A stretch of DNA of 64,000 nucleotides from Paraburkholderia unamae (lineage in GTDB: Bacteria; Pseudomonadota; Gammaproteobacteria; Burkholderiales; Burkholderiaceae), in assembly GCF_003268775.1 (NCBI RefSeq), contig NZ_QLSU01000036.1, forward strand, positions 34,352 through 98,351, written 5' to 3'. Position numbers and translations under genes: made by a program. Below, piece after piece: positions 52,386 to 60,738 of the stretch. Each line of letters starts with the position of its first letter. Position 1 is the stretch's first letter. A model generated the notes under the pieces. It had not been told where the DNA came from and searched no databases. It saw only the letters and a program-made list of their open reading frames with translations.

Positions 52386-53552
52386 ATGTTCGATTTGCTC
52401 AACGCACAACTGGCGCGGCTGCAAACGCATCCGTTTTACGAGGGGCGTTTGCCGCGCAGCGTTGCGAGCGCAACGGAATTCGCCGAACGCGTGCCGCTGA
52501 TGTCGCGCGCGCAACTCGTTGCCGAAATGAACCGCCCCGGCTACGGCGCATTCGCGCCTCAGGTGCCGCCGGTGCGCGTGCATCTCACGCCGATGGGCGC
52601 TTCGCTCGTGCCGATCCTGCACAGCGCGGCGGACCTGCGTGCGATCGAAGCCGCGTGCGGGCAGCATCTGGACGCCTGCGGCATCGGGCCGGGCGATGTG
52701 TGCATGGTGACCTTCGGCTATCACCTGTTTGTCGCCGGGCTTTTCTACCAGAGCCAGATGGAGGCGCGCGGCGTGGCGTGCATTCCGCATGGGCCGGGCG
52801 AGACCGAGCGTGCCGCGCGGGTGGCGCGGCAATGCGGCGTGACGGTGCTGGCCGGCAATCCTTCGCACGCGCTCAAGCTCATCGAAGCGGGTTGCCCCGT
52901 GCCGCGCGTGTTCTTCGCGGGCGGCGAGGCGTTCACGGGCAATGCCGCGCTCTACGAACGGGTGCGCGAGGCGATGCCGGGCACGCTGCTGATCGACAGC
53001 TACTCGCTCTCCGAATGCCTGCCCGTTGCGCGCACGTTTCCCGGCGGAACCGGCGTCCATGTGTTCGACGAACTGCTGTACGCCGAAGTGATCGACCCGG
53101 AAAGCGGCTTGCCGGTCGCCGAGGGCGAGCGCGGCGAACTCGTGCTCACGCATCTGAAGAGGGAATTGCAGCCGCTCGTGCGCTACCGCACCGGCGACCT
53201 CACGGTGCTCGAACGGACCGCGCCCGTGCACGGGCGTGTTGTGTCGCTGCCGCGCGTGGTGTTCGGCCGCGCCGATTCGATGGTGAAGATCAAGGGTGTG
53301 AAGGTGTATCCGTCGGAGCTCAAAACCGTACTGCTGGGCGTGGCAGGCGCGACGGGCGCGTATCGCCTTGTGGTCGGCAGAAAAGAGCACGGTGGCGATC
53401 ACCTCACGCTTCAGGTGGAGGGGGCACCCGCCGGTGCGGCGATCGAGGCGATCGCGGAGCGCTTCAAGCGGCAAACGCTCATCCACGCGGACACGATCGA
53501 GGCCGTTGAGAAGCTTGAGGGCGGTGCGCTCGTGGAAGACACGCGCAATTGA
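52386..53552 (+). CDS. PaaK-like adenylate-forming protein lacking the phosphate loop
   Basis: 388 residues, about 45 shorter than usual phenylacetate-CoA ligases; strong Shine-Dalgarno GGAGGAG. The C-terminal features are kept: DSYSLSE (for YGLSE), YRTGDLT and GRADSMVKIKGVKVYPSE. But where PaaK has SSGTTGKP this protein reads VHLTPMGASLVPI, so the Ser/Thr/Gly phosphate-binding loop is absent. It may bind an acyl adenylate or CoA without using ATP, or act with the next gene product. Function unknown. Confidence 0.78.
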   Translation: MFDLLNAQLARLQTHPFYEGRLPRSVASATEFAERVPLMSRAQLVAEMNRPGYGAFAPQVPPVRVHLTPMGASLVPILHSAADLRAIEAACGQHLDACGIGPGDVCMVTFGYHLFVAGLFYQSQMEARGVACIPHGPGETERAARVARQCGVTVLAGNPSHALKLIEAGCPVPRVFFAGGEAFTGNAALYERVREAMPGTLLIDSYSLSECLPVARTFPGGTGVHVFDELLYAEVIDPESGLPVAEGERGELVLTHLKRELQPLVRYRTGDLTVLERTAPVHGRVVSLPRVVFGRADSMVKIKGVKVYPSELKTVLLGVAGATGAYRLVVGRKEHGGDHLTLQVEGAPAGAAIEAIAERFKRQTLIHADTIEAVEKLEGGALVEDTRN

Positions 53553-53615
53553 ATGGGAGGGGGCGGGCGCCGAAGCACTAAAGCGCCACCCCCCATCGAC
53601 AGGAGTGAGACAACC

Positions 53616-54764
53616 ATGAACACAAGCACTACGAATCATCAATCGCCTTGGCGCCTCGTCGTCGGCGGCCACAGCTACGCGGATTTTTCGATCTCGGTGT
53701 CGCCGGCCGTGGAGCGCGCCGTGGCCGAAAAGCTTGCGCCACCCACGGTGTATCTGAACATCTTCAATGAAGACAGCATCACGGTGGGCGTGAACGAAGA
53801 CCCCAACCAGGTGCTCGACCTGCCGTTCTGCCGCGACAATAATGTGCTCACGCGGCGGCGCGTGAACGGCGGCGGTGCGATTTATGCGGGGCGCGGCTCC
53901 GCGTTCCTCGCGTTCTATCTGCCGCTCGGCCTGCCGGGCGTGCCGGATACGGCGGCGCAGGCGTTTCCCGCCATTCTCGGGCATGTGGCCGAGGCGTTGC
54001 GCGACGTGTTCGGTTTGCAGGCCTCGTACCGCCCGCTCAACGACGTGGAGATCGACGGCCGCAAGCTCGTGGCCACCTCGCTCAAGATCGAGGGCGGCGT
54101 GCTGACCTTCCGCATTCTGCTGAACGTGAAGGCCATCGACACGGCCATCGCGGCGCGCGCCATGCCCATGGCGCCCGAGAAAGTGAAGGACAAGAAGCAC
54201 AAGGATCTCGGCTCGCGTTACACGTATCTGGAGCAGGAACTGGGCCGCGAGGTGAGCACGGACGAACTCTCCGCATGGGTGCAGGCCTGCGTGCGCCGCG
54301 CTTTCGGCGACGTCACGCTGGAGCCGGGAACGCTCGGCAGCGGCGAGCTTGCATTCGCGCAGCAGTATGAGAGCGAACTGCACGAGGAAAGCTGGTTCCA
54401 CGAAAAGAGCGAGGCCACCCGTTACGGCCCGCTTGCGCGCGAAGGCGACCGCGTCGTGCGCGGGCGTGAAAAAGCGCCTGCCGGGCTGATCTGGCTGAGC
54501 CTGCTCGTGCGTGACGGGCAGGTGGCGAAGGCCATCGTCAATGGCGACTGGCATCCGCGTCCGCTGGCGTCGGTCGCGTGGCTCGAAGACGGCTTCACCG
54601 GACTCGCCGCCACGCGCGAGGCGTGTTCCGCGCATATCGAGGCCTTTCTCGCGCGCCCGGACGTGGAATTCGCGGGCGTCGAGCCGGTGCATCTCGTCAC
54701 GGCGCTCGATAAGGCACTGGCCGAACTGGCGAGCGTTGGCGCAAGCGCCGGGGTGAACGTATGA
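53616..54764 (+). CDS. Lipoate-protein ligase A-like protein
   Basis: 382 residues from ATG 53616 (AGGAGTGAG upstream). The BPL/LPL fold motifs are clear: RRVNGGGAIYAG (RRxSGGGAVxH in LplA), NDVEIDGRKLVATSLKIEGG with the catalytic-Lys region, and a C-terminal accessory domain with WLSLLVRDGQVAKAIVNGDW. It should form an acyl adenylate and transfer lipoate or a similar acid to a protein Lys. No lipoyl-domain gene is in the window, so substrate and acceptor are open. Its stop overlaps the next gene (ATGA). Confidence 0.8.
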   Translation: MNTSTTNHQSPWRLVVGGHSYADFSISVSPAVERAVAEKLAPPTVYLNIFNEDSITVGVNEDPNQVLDLPFCRDNNVLTRRRVNGGGAIYAGRGSAFLAFYLPLGLPGVPDTAAQAFPAILGHVAEALRDVFGLQASYRPLNDVEIDGRKLVATSLKIEGGVLTFRILLNVKAIDTAIAARAMPMAPEKVKDKKHKDLGSRYTYLEQELGREVSTDELSAWVQACVRRAFGDVTLEPGTLGSGELAFAQQYESELHEESWFHEKSEATRYGPLAREGDRVVRGREKAPAGLIWLSLLVRDGQVAKAIVNGDWHPRPLASVAWLEDGFTGLAATREACSAHIEAFLARPDVEFAGVEPVHLVTALDKALAELASVGASAGVNV

Positions 54765-55561
54765 GTGAGCACAACGAACCAACCTTGCTGGTGGAGCGCG
54801 AAGAGGGCGTCGTGACGCTCACGTTCAATCGTCCGGCGGCGAAGAACGCCCTCAACGGTGAAATGCGCGTGGAACTGCTCGAAGCCGTGCAGCGCATTCG
54901 CGCCGACCGCAGCGTGCGCGCCGTCGTGCTGCGCGGCGCGGGCAGCGACTTCTGCTCGGGCGGCGACGTGCGCGGCATGAACGTGACGAGCGCCGAGGCG
55001 GGGCGCGACCGCATCGACGATCTGCATGGCTGGGTGAGCATGCTGATCGATCTCGATCGCCCGGTGATCGCGGCCGTCGACGGCGTGTGCTATGGCGCGG
55101 GCTTCAGCTTCGCGCTCGCGGCCGACTTCGTGATCGCCAGCACCCGTGCGCGCTTTTGCATGCCGTTCATGAAGGTGGGGCTCGTGCCCGATTGCGGCGC
55201 GTTCTACACCTTGCCGCGCGTGGTGGGGCTGGCGCGCGCGAAGGACCTGGTGTTCACGGCGCGCGAGGTGAAGGCGGCGGAGGCGAAGGAAATCGGCGCG
55301 GTGCTCGAAGTGGTCGAGCCGCAAGCGCTCCACGCCCGCGCCGCACAGATCGCGGCGAGTCTCGCCTGTGCGTCGCCCATTGCGTTCGGTCTCGCCAAGC
55401 GCGCGTTGAATCAGTCGCTTGGCAGCGATTTGCGCGCGATGCTCGAAATCGAGTCGGCCGCGCAGGGCATTGCCTTCACGACCGAGTTTCACCGTGAGGC
55501 GACGAGACGCTTTCGCGAGAAGGCCGACCCGCTTTTCAAATGGCCGGCCGCCGAAGCCTGA
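54761..55561 (+). CDS. Enoyl-CoA hydratase/isomerase family, isomerase-like (PaaG-like)
   Basis: 266 residues. The crotonase oxyanion loops are present (FCSGGDVRGM and GVCYGAGFSFALAADF), but both hydratase glutamates are replaced, by Gly in the first and Ser in the second. KVGLVPDCGAFYTLPRVVG instead carries an Asp at the position used by PaaG (GLIPDCGGTW). An isomerase moving a double bond or opening a ring is therefore more likely than a hydratase. Confidence 0.82.
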   Translation: MSEHNEPTLLVEREEGVVTLTFNRPAAKNALNGEMRVELLEAVQRIRADRSVRAVVLRGAGSDFCSGGDVRGMNVTSAEAGRDRIDDLHGWVSMLIDLDRPVIAAVDGVCYGAGFSFALAADFVIASTRARFCMPFMKVGLVPDCGAFYTLPRVVGLARAKDLVFTAREVKAAEAKEIGAVLEVVEPQALHARAAQIAASLACASPIAFGLAKRALNQSLGSDLRAMLEIESAAQGIAFTTEFHREATRRFREKADPLFKWPAAEA

Positions 55562-55582
55562 CCGCTCACTTCATTCACCGCC

Positions 55583-56452
55583 ATGGCAATCGACTATCAC
55601 ACCCTGCGTAACTGGCCGTTCAAGGACGTCGAACAGACTTACACCGCGCGCGACGCGATGCTCTACAGCCTCGCCGTGGGCTACGGCGCGAATCCCGTCG
55701 ATTCGGACGACCTTGCATTCGTCTACGAAAAAGAGCTGCGCGTGCCGCCCACGTTTGCCGTCGTGCTCGGCTTTCCGGGGTTCTGGGCGCGCGACCCGCG
55801 CTCGGGCATCGACTGGGTGCGGCTGTTGCACGGCGAGCAAAGTCTCGTGATTCACAAGCCGCTGCCGCCGGCCGCGACCGTGATCGGCCGCTCGCGCATC
55901 ACACGCGTGGTGGACAAGGGGGCAGGCAAGGGCGCGCTGCTCGAAATCCAGCGTAGCATTACGGACAAGGCGAGCGGCGAAGTCTATGCCACCGTCACGC
56001 AACTCACGTTTTGCCGCGGCGACGGGGGCTTCAGCGCGACCAACGGCTTGAGCGACGAAGCGCCGCCCGCGCCGCCGCCCGTGCCCGAGCGCGCGCCCGA
56101 TCACCACTGCGATTTGCCCACGCGCACCGAAACGGCGTTGATTTATCGTCTGTGCGGCGACGACAATGCCTTGCACGCCGACCCGCAGGTCGCGCGCGCG
56201 GCCGGTTTCGAGCGGCCGATCCTGCATGGTCTCGCCACCTGGGGCGTGGCCGCGCACGCGGTGCTCAAGACGGTGTGCGCGAGCGACCCGGCGCGCCTCG
56301 TCGCCTTTCAGTCGCGTTTCACCGCGCCCGTCTATCCGGGCGAGACCATACGCACCGAAATGTGGCACGAGGGCAACGAGGTGAGGTTCCGCGCGCGCGT
56401 GCTGGAACGCGACGTGATCGTGCTCAACAACGGCCGCGCGCAATTGCGCTGA
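55583..56452 (+). CDS. MaoC family (R)-specific enoyl-CoA hydratase 2
   Basis: 289 residues, a double hot-dog protein. The hydratase-2 motif is in the C-terminal half: YRLCGDDNALHADPQ with Asp193 and His198, followed by GFERPILHGLATWG. This corresponds to the hydratase domain of MFE-2 and produces (3R)-hydroxyacyl-CoA, the substrate of the SDR encoded at 48865. It is 21 bases after the crotonase gene, in the same operon. Confidence 0.88.
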   Translation: MAIDYHTLRNWPFKDVEQTYTARDAMLYSLAVGYGANPVDSDDLAFVYEKELRVPPTFAVVLGFPGFWARDPRSGIDWVRLLHGEQSLVIHKPLPPAATVIGRSRITRVVDKGAGKGALLEIQRSITDKASGEVYATVTQLTFCRGDGGFSATNGLSDEAPPAPPPVPERAPDHHCDLPTRTETALIYRLCGDDNALHADPQVARAAGFERPILHGLATWGVAAHAVLKTVCASDPARLVAFQSRFTAPVYPGETIRTEMWHEGNEVRFRARVLERDVIVLNNGRAQLR

Positions 56453-56484
56453 ACGCTATTCTGTATAACGAAGGAATCACTATC

Positions 56485-57273
56485 ATGGCCCGTCAACCGA
56501 AACCGCTCGTGCGCTCGGATATCGCATACAGCACGCCCGATCGCATCGTCGTGCGCGGCAAGAGTCTGCCCGACGAAGTGCTCGGTCACATGAATCTCGG
56601 CGACTTCGCGTTTTTGCAGCTCACGGGCAAGACCGCCACGCCGCAGCAGTCGGCGATGTTCAACGCCATCGTCATCACGCTCGTCGAGCACGGCATGACG
56701 CCGAGCGCGATTGCCGCGCGCATGACCTATGCGGGCGCGCCTGAGTCGTTGCAGGCGGCTGTTGCCGCTGGCCTGTGCGGCCTCGGCTCGGTGTTCGTCG
56801 GCAGCATGGAGGGCGCGTGCCGCATGCTCTCCGAAGCGCTGCCGTATGACAGCGCTTGCGACGACCTCGAAAAGCTCGCCGTCGATACGGTCGCCGCATG
56901 GCGCGCACGGGGCACGCCGATTCCGGGCCTCGGGCACCCGCTGCACAAGCCCATCGATCCGCGTACCCCGCGCCTGTTCGAACTGGCCGCGCAAAACGGC
57001 ATGTCGGGGCGCTACGTGAAGCTCATGCAGTTGATCGGCGCCGAGGCCGAGCGCGTGTCGGGCAAGTCGCTGCCCATCAACGCAACGGGTGCGATAGGTG
57101 CGATCTGCTGTGAGTTCGGCTTTCCGTGGCGCATCGTGCGCGGCTTCGGCGTGATGGCGCGCGCGATCGGGCTCGTTGGCCATCTGCTCGAAGAAGGCGA
57201 GCGCCCGATGTCGTACGAGTTGTGGCAGCGCGTGGAGGACGAGGCTTCGGCGCATTTGCGCGGCGAAGCCTGA
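56485..57273 (+). CDS. Citryl-CoA lyase-like (short citrate synthase fold)
   Basis: 262 residues from ATG 56485 (AAGGAAT upstream). It matches the small citrate synthase-like lyases: GLGHPLHKPIDPRTPRL holds the His of the second citrate-synthase motif, and GFPWRIVRGFGVMARAIGLVGHLLEE the third. The large N-terminal domain of citrate synthase is absent. Such enzymes cleave citryl-CoA to acetyl-CoA and oxaloacetate; here a citryl-like CoA ester from the pathway may be the substrate. Confidence 0.78.
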   Translation: MARQPKPLVRSDIAYSTPDRIVVRGKSLPDEVLGHMNLGDFAFLQLTGKTATPQQSAMFNAIVITLVEHGMTPSAIAARMTYAGAPESLQAAVAAGLCGLGSVFVGSMEGACRMLSEALPYDSACDDLEKLAVDTVAAWRARGTPIPGLGHPLHKPIDPRTPRLFELAAQNGMSGRYVKLMQLIGAEAERVSGKSLPINATGAIGAICCEFGFPWRIVRGFGVMARAIGLVGHLLEEGERPMSYELWQRVEDEASAHLRGEA

Positions 57274-57278
57274 GCGGC

Positions 57279-57307
57279 GCACGCGGTGATGGGTGAAAGC
57301 CGCGTGC
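57279..57307 (+). promoter_or_regulatory. Hairpin in the gap before the itaconate-type operon
   Basis: GCACGCGG (57279-57286) / CCGCGTGC (57300-57307), an 8-bp stem with 13-base loop, five bases after the lyase stop. No T-run follows. It may end or attenuate the upstream operon; the rest of the 180-base gap could hold a promoter and includes three AACGC repeats. Confidence 0.45.
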
Positions 57308-57453
57308 AAGGCAACGCAACGCAACGCATAGGTCGGGCGCGGCATCGAGCGGGGCATTAACGAAAGCGAAAGGCCCGATTCGGAAAAGCCAACTTCGCGA
57401 AACGCCGTGAGCCGTTCATAGTATGGCCAACTGTCTCGCAACGGAGAAACGCC

Positions 57454-58299
57454 ATGCCGCAATCGCCAACGCCAACGCTCGATGCGTGGCTCGACAAGAC
57501 CGAAACGCTCACCGACGACATCACGGCGTTTCCTCTGCGCGCGCTCGCGGCCACGCTCGACCGCGAGGCGCCCGGCGACGCCGTGCCGCCGCTCTGGCAC
57601 TGGCTCTATTTTTTGCCCGTGGCGCCGCTTGCGCAGGTGGGGCCCGACGGCCACCCCAGGCGCGGCGGTTTCCTGCCGCCCGTGGAGTTGCCGCGCCGCA
57701 TGTGGGCCGGCGCACGCCTGACCTTTCACGCGCCGCTGCGCGCGGGCCATGAAGCCGCGCGCACTTCGACCATCGCCAATATCGAGGACAAGACCGGCCG
57801 CAGCGGCCACCTCGTGTTCGTGACCGTGCAGCATCGCTATGAAAGCGGCGGGACGCTGTGCATCGAGGAAGAGCACGATATCGTCTACCGCGACGCACCC
57901 CAACCCGGCGCGAGCGCGCCCAAGCCTGCGCCCGCGCCCCAGGGCGAAACCTGGTCGCGCACGCTCACCGCCGACCCGGTCATGCTGTTCCGCTATTCCG
58001 CGCTGACCTTCAACGGCCATCGCATTCACTACGACTTTCCGTACGTCACGCAGGAAGAAGGCTATCCCGGCCTCGTCGTGCATGGCCCGCTCATCGCGAC
58101 CTTGCTGATGGACCTCGTGCATCGCGAGCGCCCCGATGCCACGGTCGAGACCTTCGCGTTCCGCGCGGTGCGTCCCACGATCTGCGGCAACGCGCTCACG
58201 CTGTGCGGCAAGCCTTCCGCCGACGGCCGCACGGTTGAACTCTGGGCGAGAGACCACGACGGCTACCTGACGATGCAGGCCACGGCCACGCTCGCCTGA
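57454..58299 (+). CDS. ich: Itaconyl-CoA/mesaconyl-CoA hydratase-like protein
   Basis: 281 residues. HTD2/FAS1-like MaoC architecture: N-terminal PLWHWLYFLP, and the C-terminal FRYSALTFNGHRIHYDFPYV and YPGLVVHGPLIATLLMDL, as in Meh of Chloroflexus and Ich of Pseudomonas. It would hydrate itaconyl-CoA (or mesaconyl-C4-CoA) to citramalyl-CoA. The four genes after it match the rest of the itaconate locus. GGAG precedes the ATG. Confidence 0.78.
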   Translation: MPQSPTPTLDAWLDKTETLTDDITAFPLRALAATLDREAPGDAVPPLWHWLYFLPVAPLAQVGPDGHPRRGGFLPPVELPRRMWAGARLTFHAPLRAGHEAARTSTIANIEDKTGRSGHLVFVTVQHRYESGGTLCIEEEHDIVYRDAPQPGASAPKPAPAPQGETWSRTLTADPVMLFRYSALTFNGHRIHYDFPYVTQEEGYPGLVVHGPLIATLLMDLVHRERPDATVETFAFRAVRPTICGNALTLCGKPSADGRTVELWARDHDGYLTMQATATLA

Positions 58300-58337
58300 G
58301 GCGCGGCCCGATCATCCATAGCGAAATCATATCGATC

Positions 58338-59501
58338 ATGCAAACCACGCAACAAGATTCGTTTCAAGACATTCGTGAAGCCGTGCGCGACCTGTGCCAG
58401 CAGTTCTCGGGCGAGTATTTCCGCAAGATCGACGAAGTGCGCGGCTACCCGGAAGCCTTCGTCGACGCGCTCACGAAGGCCGGCTGGCTCGCGGCGCTGA
58501 TTCCTCAGGAGTACGGTGGATCGGGGCTGGGGCTTACCGAAGCCTCGGTCATCATGGAGGAGATCAACCGTTCGGGCGGCAATTCGGGCGTGTGCCACGG
58601 CCAGATGTACAACATGGGCACGCTGCTGCGCCACGGCTCGGCCGAGCAAAAGCGCAAGTACCTGCCGAAGATCGCGAGCGGCGAACTGCGCTTGCAGTCG
58701 ATGGGCGTGACGGAGCCGACCACGGGCACGGACACCACGAAGATCAAGACCACGGCGGTGCGCAAGGGCGACCGCTATGTGATCAACGGGCAAAAGGTGT
58801 GGATTTCGCGCGTGCAGCATTCGGACCTCATGATCCTGCTCGCGCGCACCACGCCGCTTGCCGACGTGAAGAAGAAGTCCGAAGGCATGTCGATTTTCGT
58901 GGTGGACCTGCGCGAAGCGATCGGGCACGGGCTCACCGTGCAGCCGATTCTCAACATGGTCAATCACGAGACCAACGAGCTCTTTTTCGACAACCTCGAA
59001 ATTCCGGCGGAAAACCTGATTGGCGAGGAGGGCATGGGCTTCAAGTACATCCTCGACGGGCTGAACGCGGAGCGCACGCTGATCGCGGCGGAGTGCATCG
59101 GCGACGGCTACTGGTTTATCGACAAGGTGAGCGCCTATGCGAAGGAGCGCATCGTGTTCGGGCGGCCGATCGGGCAGAACCAGGGCGTGCAGTTTCCCAT
59201 CGCGCGGGCGTTCGTCAACGTGGAGGCCGCGAGCCTGATGCGTTTCGAAGCCGCGCGCCGCTTCGACGCGCACGAGGCCTGCGGCGCGCAGGCGAACATG
59301 GCGAAGCTGCTCGCCGCCGACGCGTCGTGGGAAGCCGCGAATGCGTGCCTGCAATTCCACGGCGGTTTTGGTTTCGCCTGTGAATACGACGTCGAGCGCA
59401 AGTTCCGCGAGACACGCCTCTACCAGGTCGCGCCGATCTCGACCAACCTGATTCTCTCGTACGTGGCGGAGCACGTGCTCGGCCTGCCGCGTTCGTTCTG
59501 A
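58338..59501 (+). CDS. Acyl-CoA dehydrogenase of the itaconate-type operon, base residue shifted
   Basis: 387 residues. QSMGVTEPTTGTDTTKIKT and LQFHGGFGFACEYDVERKFR fit the family, but the usual YEGT is YQVAPIST, with Gln363 at the catalytic Glu position. Glu245 in GLNAERTLI lies where isovaleryl-CoA dehydrogenase carries its base and may replace it. An acyl-CoA dehydrogenase is also found in the Pseudomonas itaconate locus, with no settled role; methylsuccinyl-CoA oxidation to mesaconyl-CoA is one option. Confidence 0.85.
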   Translation: MQTTQQDSFQDIREAVRDLCQQFSGEYFRKIDEVRGYPEAFVDALTKAGWLAALIPQEYGGSGLGLTEASVIMEEINRSGGNSGVCHGQMYNMGTLLRHGSAEQKRKYLPKIASGELRLQSMGVTEPTTGTDTTKIKTTAVRKGDRYVINGQKVWISRVQHSDLMILLARTTPLADVKKKSEGMSIFVVDLREAIGHGLTVQPILNMVNHETNELFFDNLEIPAENLIGEEGMGFKYILDGLNAERTLIAAECIGDGYWFIDKVSAYAKERIVFGRPIGQNQGVQFPIARAFVNVEAASLMRFEAARRFDAHEACGAQANMAKLLAADASWEAANACLQFHGGFGFACEYDVERKFRETRLYQVAPISTNLILSYVAEHVLGLPRSF

Positions 59502-59515
59502 CCGGAGGGCGTGCC

Positions 59516-60694
59516 ATGAGACCACTCGACGGCATCAAGGTCGTCACGCTCGAACACGCGATTGCCGCGCCGTTCTGCACGCGCCAGCTGGCCGACCTCG
59601 GCGCGCGCGTCATCAAGATCGAGCGGCCGGGCGTGGGCGACTTCGCGCGCGGGTATGACGAACGCGTGCACGGACTTGCTTCGCACTTCGTCTGGACGAA
59701 CCGCTCGAAAGAGAGCCTGTCGCTCGACGTGAAGCACAAGGAGGCCGCGCCGATACTCGACGCATTGCTCGCCGACGCCGACGTGCTCGTGCAAAACCTC
59801 GCACCGGGCGCGGCGGCACGGCTCGGTCTTGGCTACGAAGCGTTGAGCGAGCGCTATCCCAAGCTGATCGTCTGCGACATTTCCGGTTACGGCGACGACG
59901 GCCCTTACCGCGAGCGCAAGGCCTACGATCTGCTGATCCAGAGCGAGTCGGGCTTTCTCTCGATCACGGGGTCGCCGGGCGAGCCGGCCAAGGCGGGCTG
60001 CTCGATCGCCGACATTGCGGCGGGCATGTACGCGTATTCGAACATCCTGAGCGCGTTGCTCATGCGCGGAAAGACCGGGCGCGGTTGCCGCATCGACGTT
60101 TCGATGCTGGAGAGCATGGTGGAGTGGATGGGTTATCCGCTTTACTACGCGATCGACGGGCAGACGCCGCCGCCGCTCGCGGGCGCCTCGCACGCGACGA
60201 TCTACCCCTATGGGCCGTTTCCCGCTGGCGACGGCAAATCGGTGATGCTCGGGCTTCAGAACGATCGCGAATGGAAGCTCTTTTGCGAGCATGTGCTGTT
60301 GCAAACGGAACTCGCCACCGACGCACGCTTCGCCGTGAACTCACAACGCTCCGCACGGCGCGCCGAACTGCGCGAGCTGATCGTCGCGGCTTTCGCGAAA
60401 CTGAGCGCCGCGCAGGTGATCGAGCGCCTGGAGCGCGCCGGCATTGCCAACGCGCAGATGAACACGATGGCCGACGTGTGGGCGCATCCGCAACTTCAGG
60501 CGCGCGAGCGCTGGCGCGAAGTGCAAACGCCCGCGGGCGCCATTCCCGCGTTGCTGCCGCCGGGCGCGCCCAGCGCGTTCGGCGCGCGCATGGAGGCGGT
60601 GCCGGCACTCGGTGAGCATACCGAACCGATTTTGCGGGAGCTTGGCTATGACGCGGAGCGCATCGGCGCGCTGCGCGAAGCCGGGGCGATCTGA
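59516..60694 (+). CDS. ict: CaiB/BaiF family (type III) CoA-transferase, itaconate CoA-transferase-like
   Basis: 392 residues. N-terminal LDGIKVVTLEHAIAAPFCTRQLADLGARVIKIE and Asp166 in GCSIADIAAGMYAYSN, the catalytic residue of the family, are clear. By neighbours it would move CoA from succinyl-CoA to itaconate or a related C5 diacid, or within mesaconyl-CoA as Mct does. Shine-Dalgarno GGAGGG precedes the ATG and the gap to the previous gene is 14 bases. Confidence 0.82.
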   Translation: MRPLDGIKVVTLEHAIAAPFCTRQLADLGARVIKIERPGVGDFARGYDERVHGLASHFVWTNRSKESLSLDVKHKEAAPILDALLADADVLVQNLAPGAAARLGLGYEALSERYPKLIVCDISGYGDDGPYRERKAYDLLIQSESGFLSITGSPGEPAKAGCSIADIAAGMYAYSNILSALLMRGKTGRGCRIDVSMLESMVEWMGYPLYYAIDGQTPPPLAGASHATIYPYGPFPAGDGKSVMLGLQNDREWKLFCEHVLLQTELATDARFAVNSQRSARRAELRELIVAAFAKLSAAQVIERLERAGIANAQMNTMADVWAHPQLQARERWREVQTPAGAIPALLPPGAPSAFGARMEAVPALGEHTEPILRELGYDAERIGALREAGAI

Positions 60695-60738
60695 GCCCGC
60701 TCGCCGCCCGGACCAACCCGATATCACGAAACCGTGCC

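Noticed and set aside
52266..54782. Leftward open frame of 838 codons over the PaaK-like and lipoate ligase-like genes
   Set aside because: The plus-strand genes have family motifs and strong ribosome sites; the reverse frame is a codon-bias shadow.
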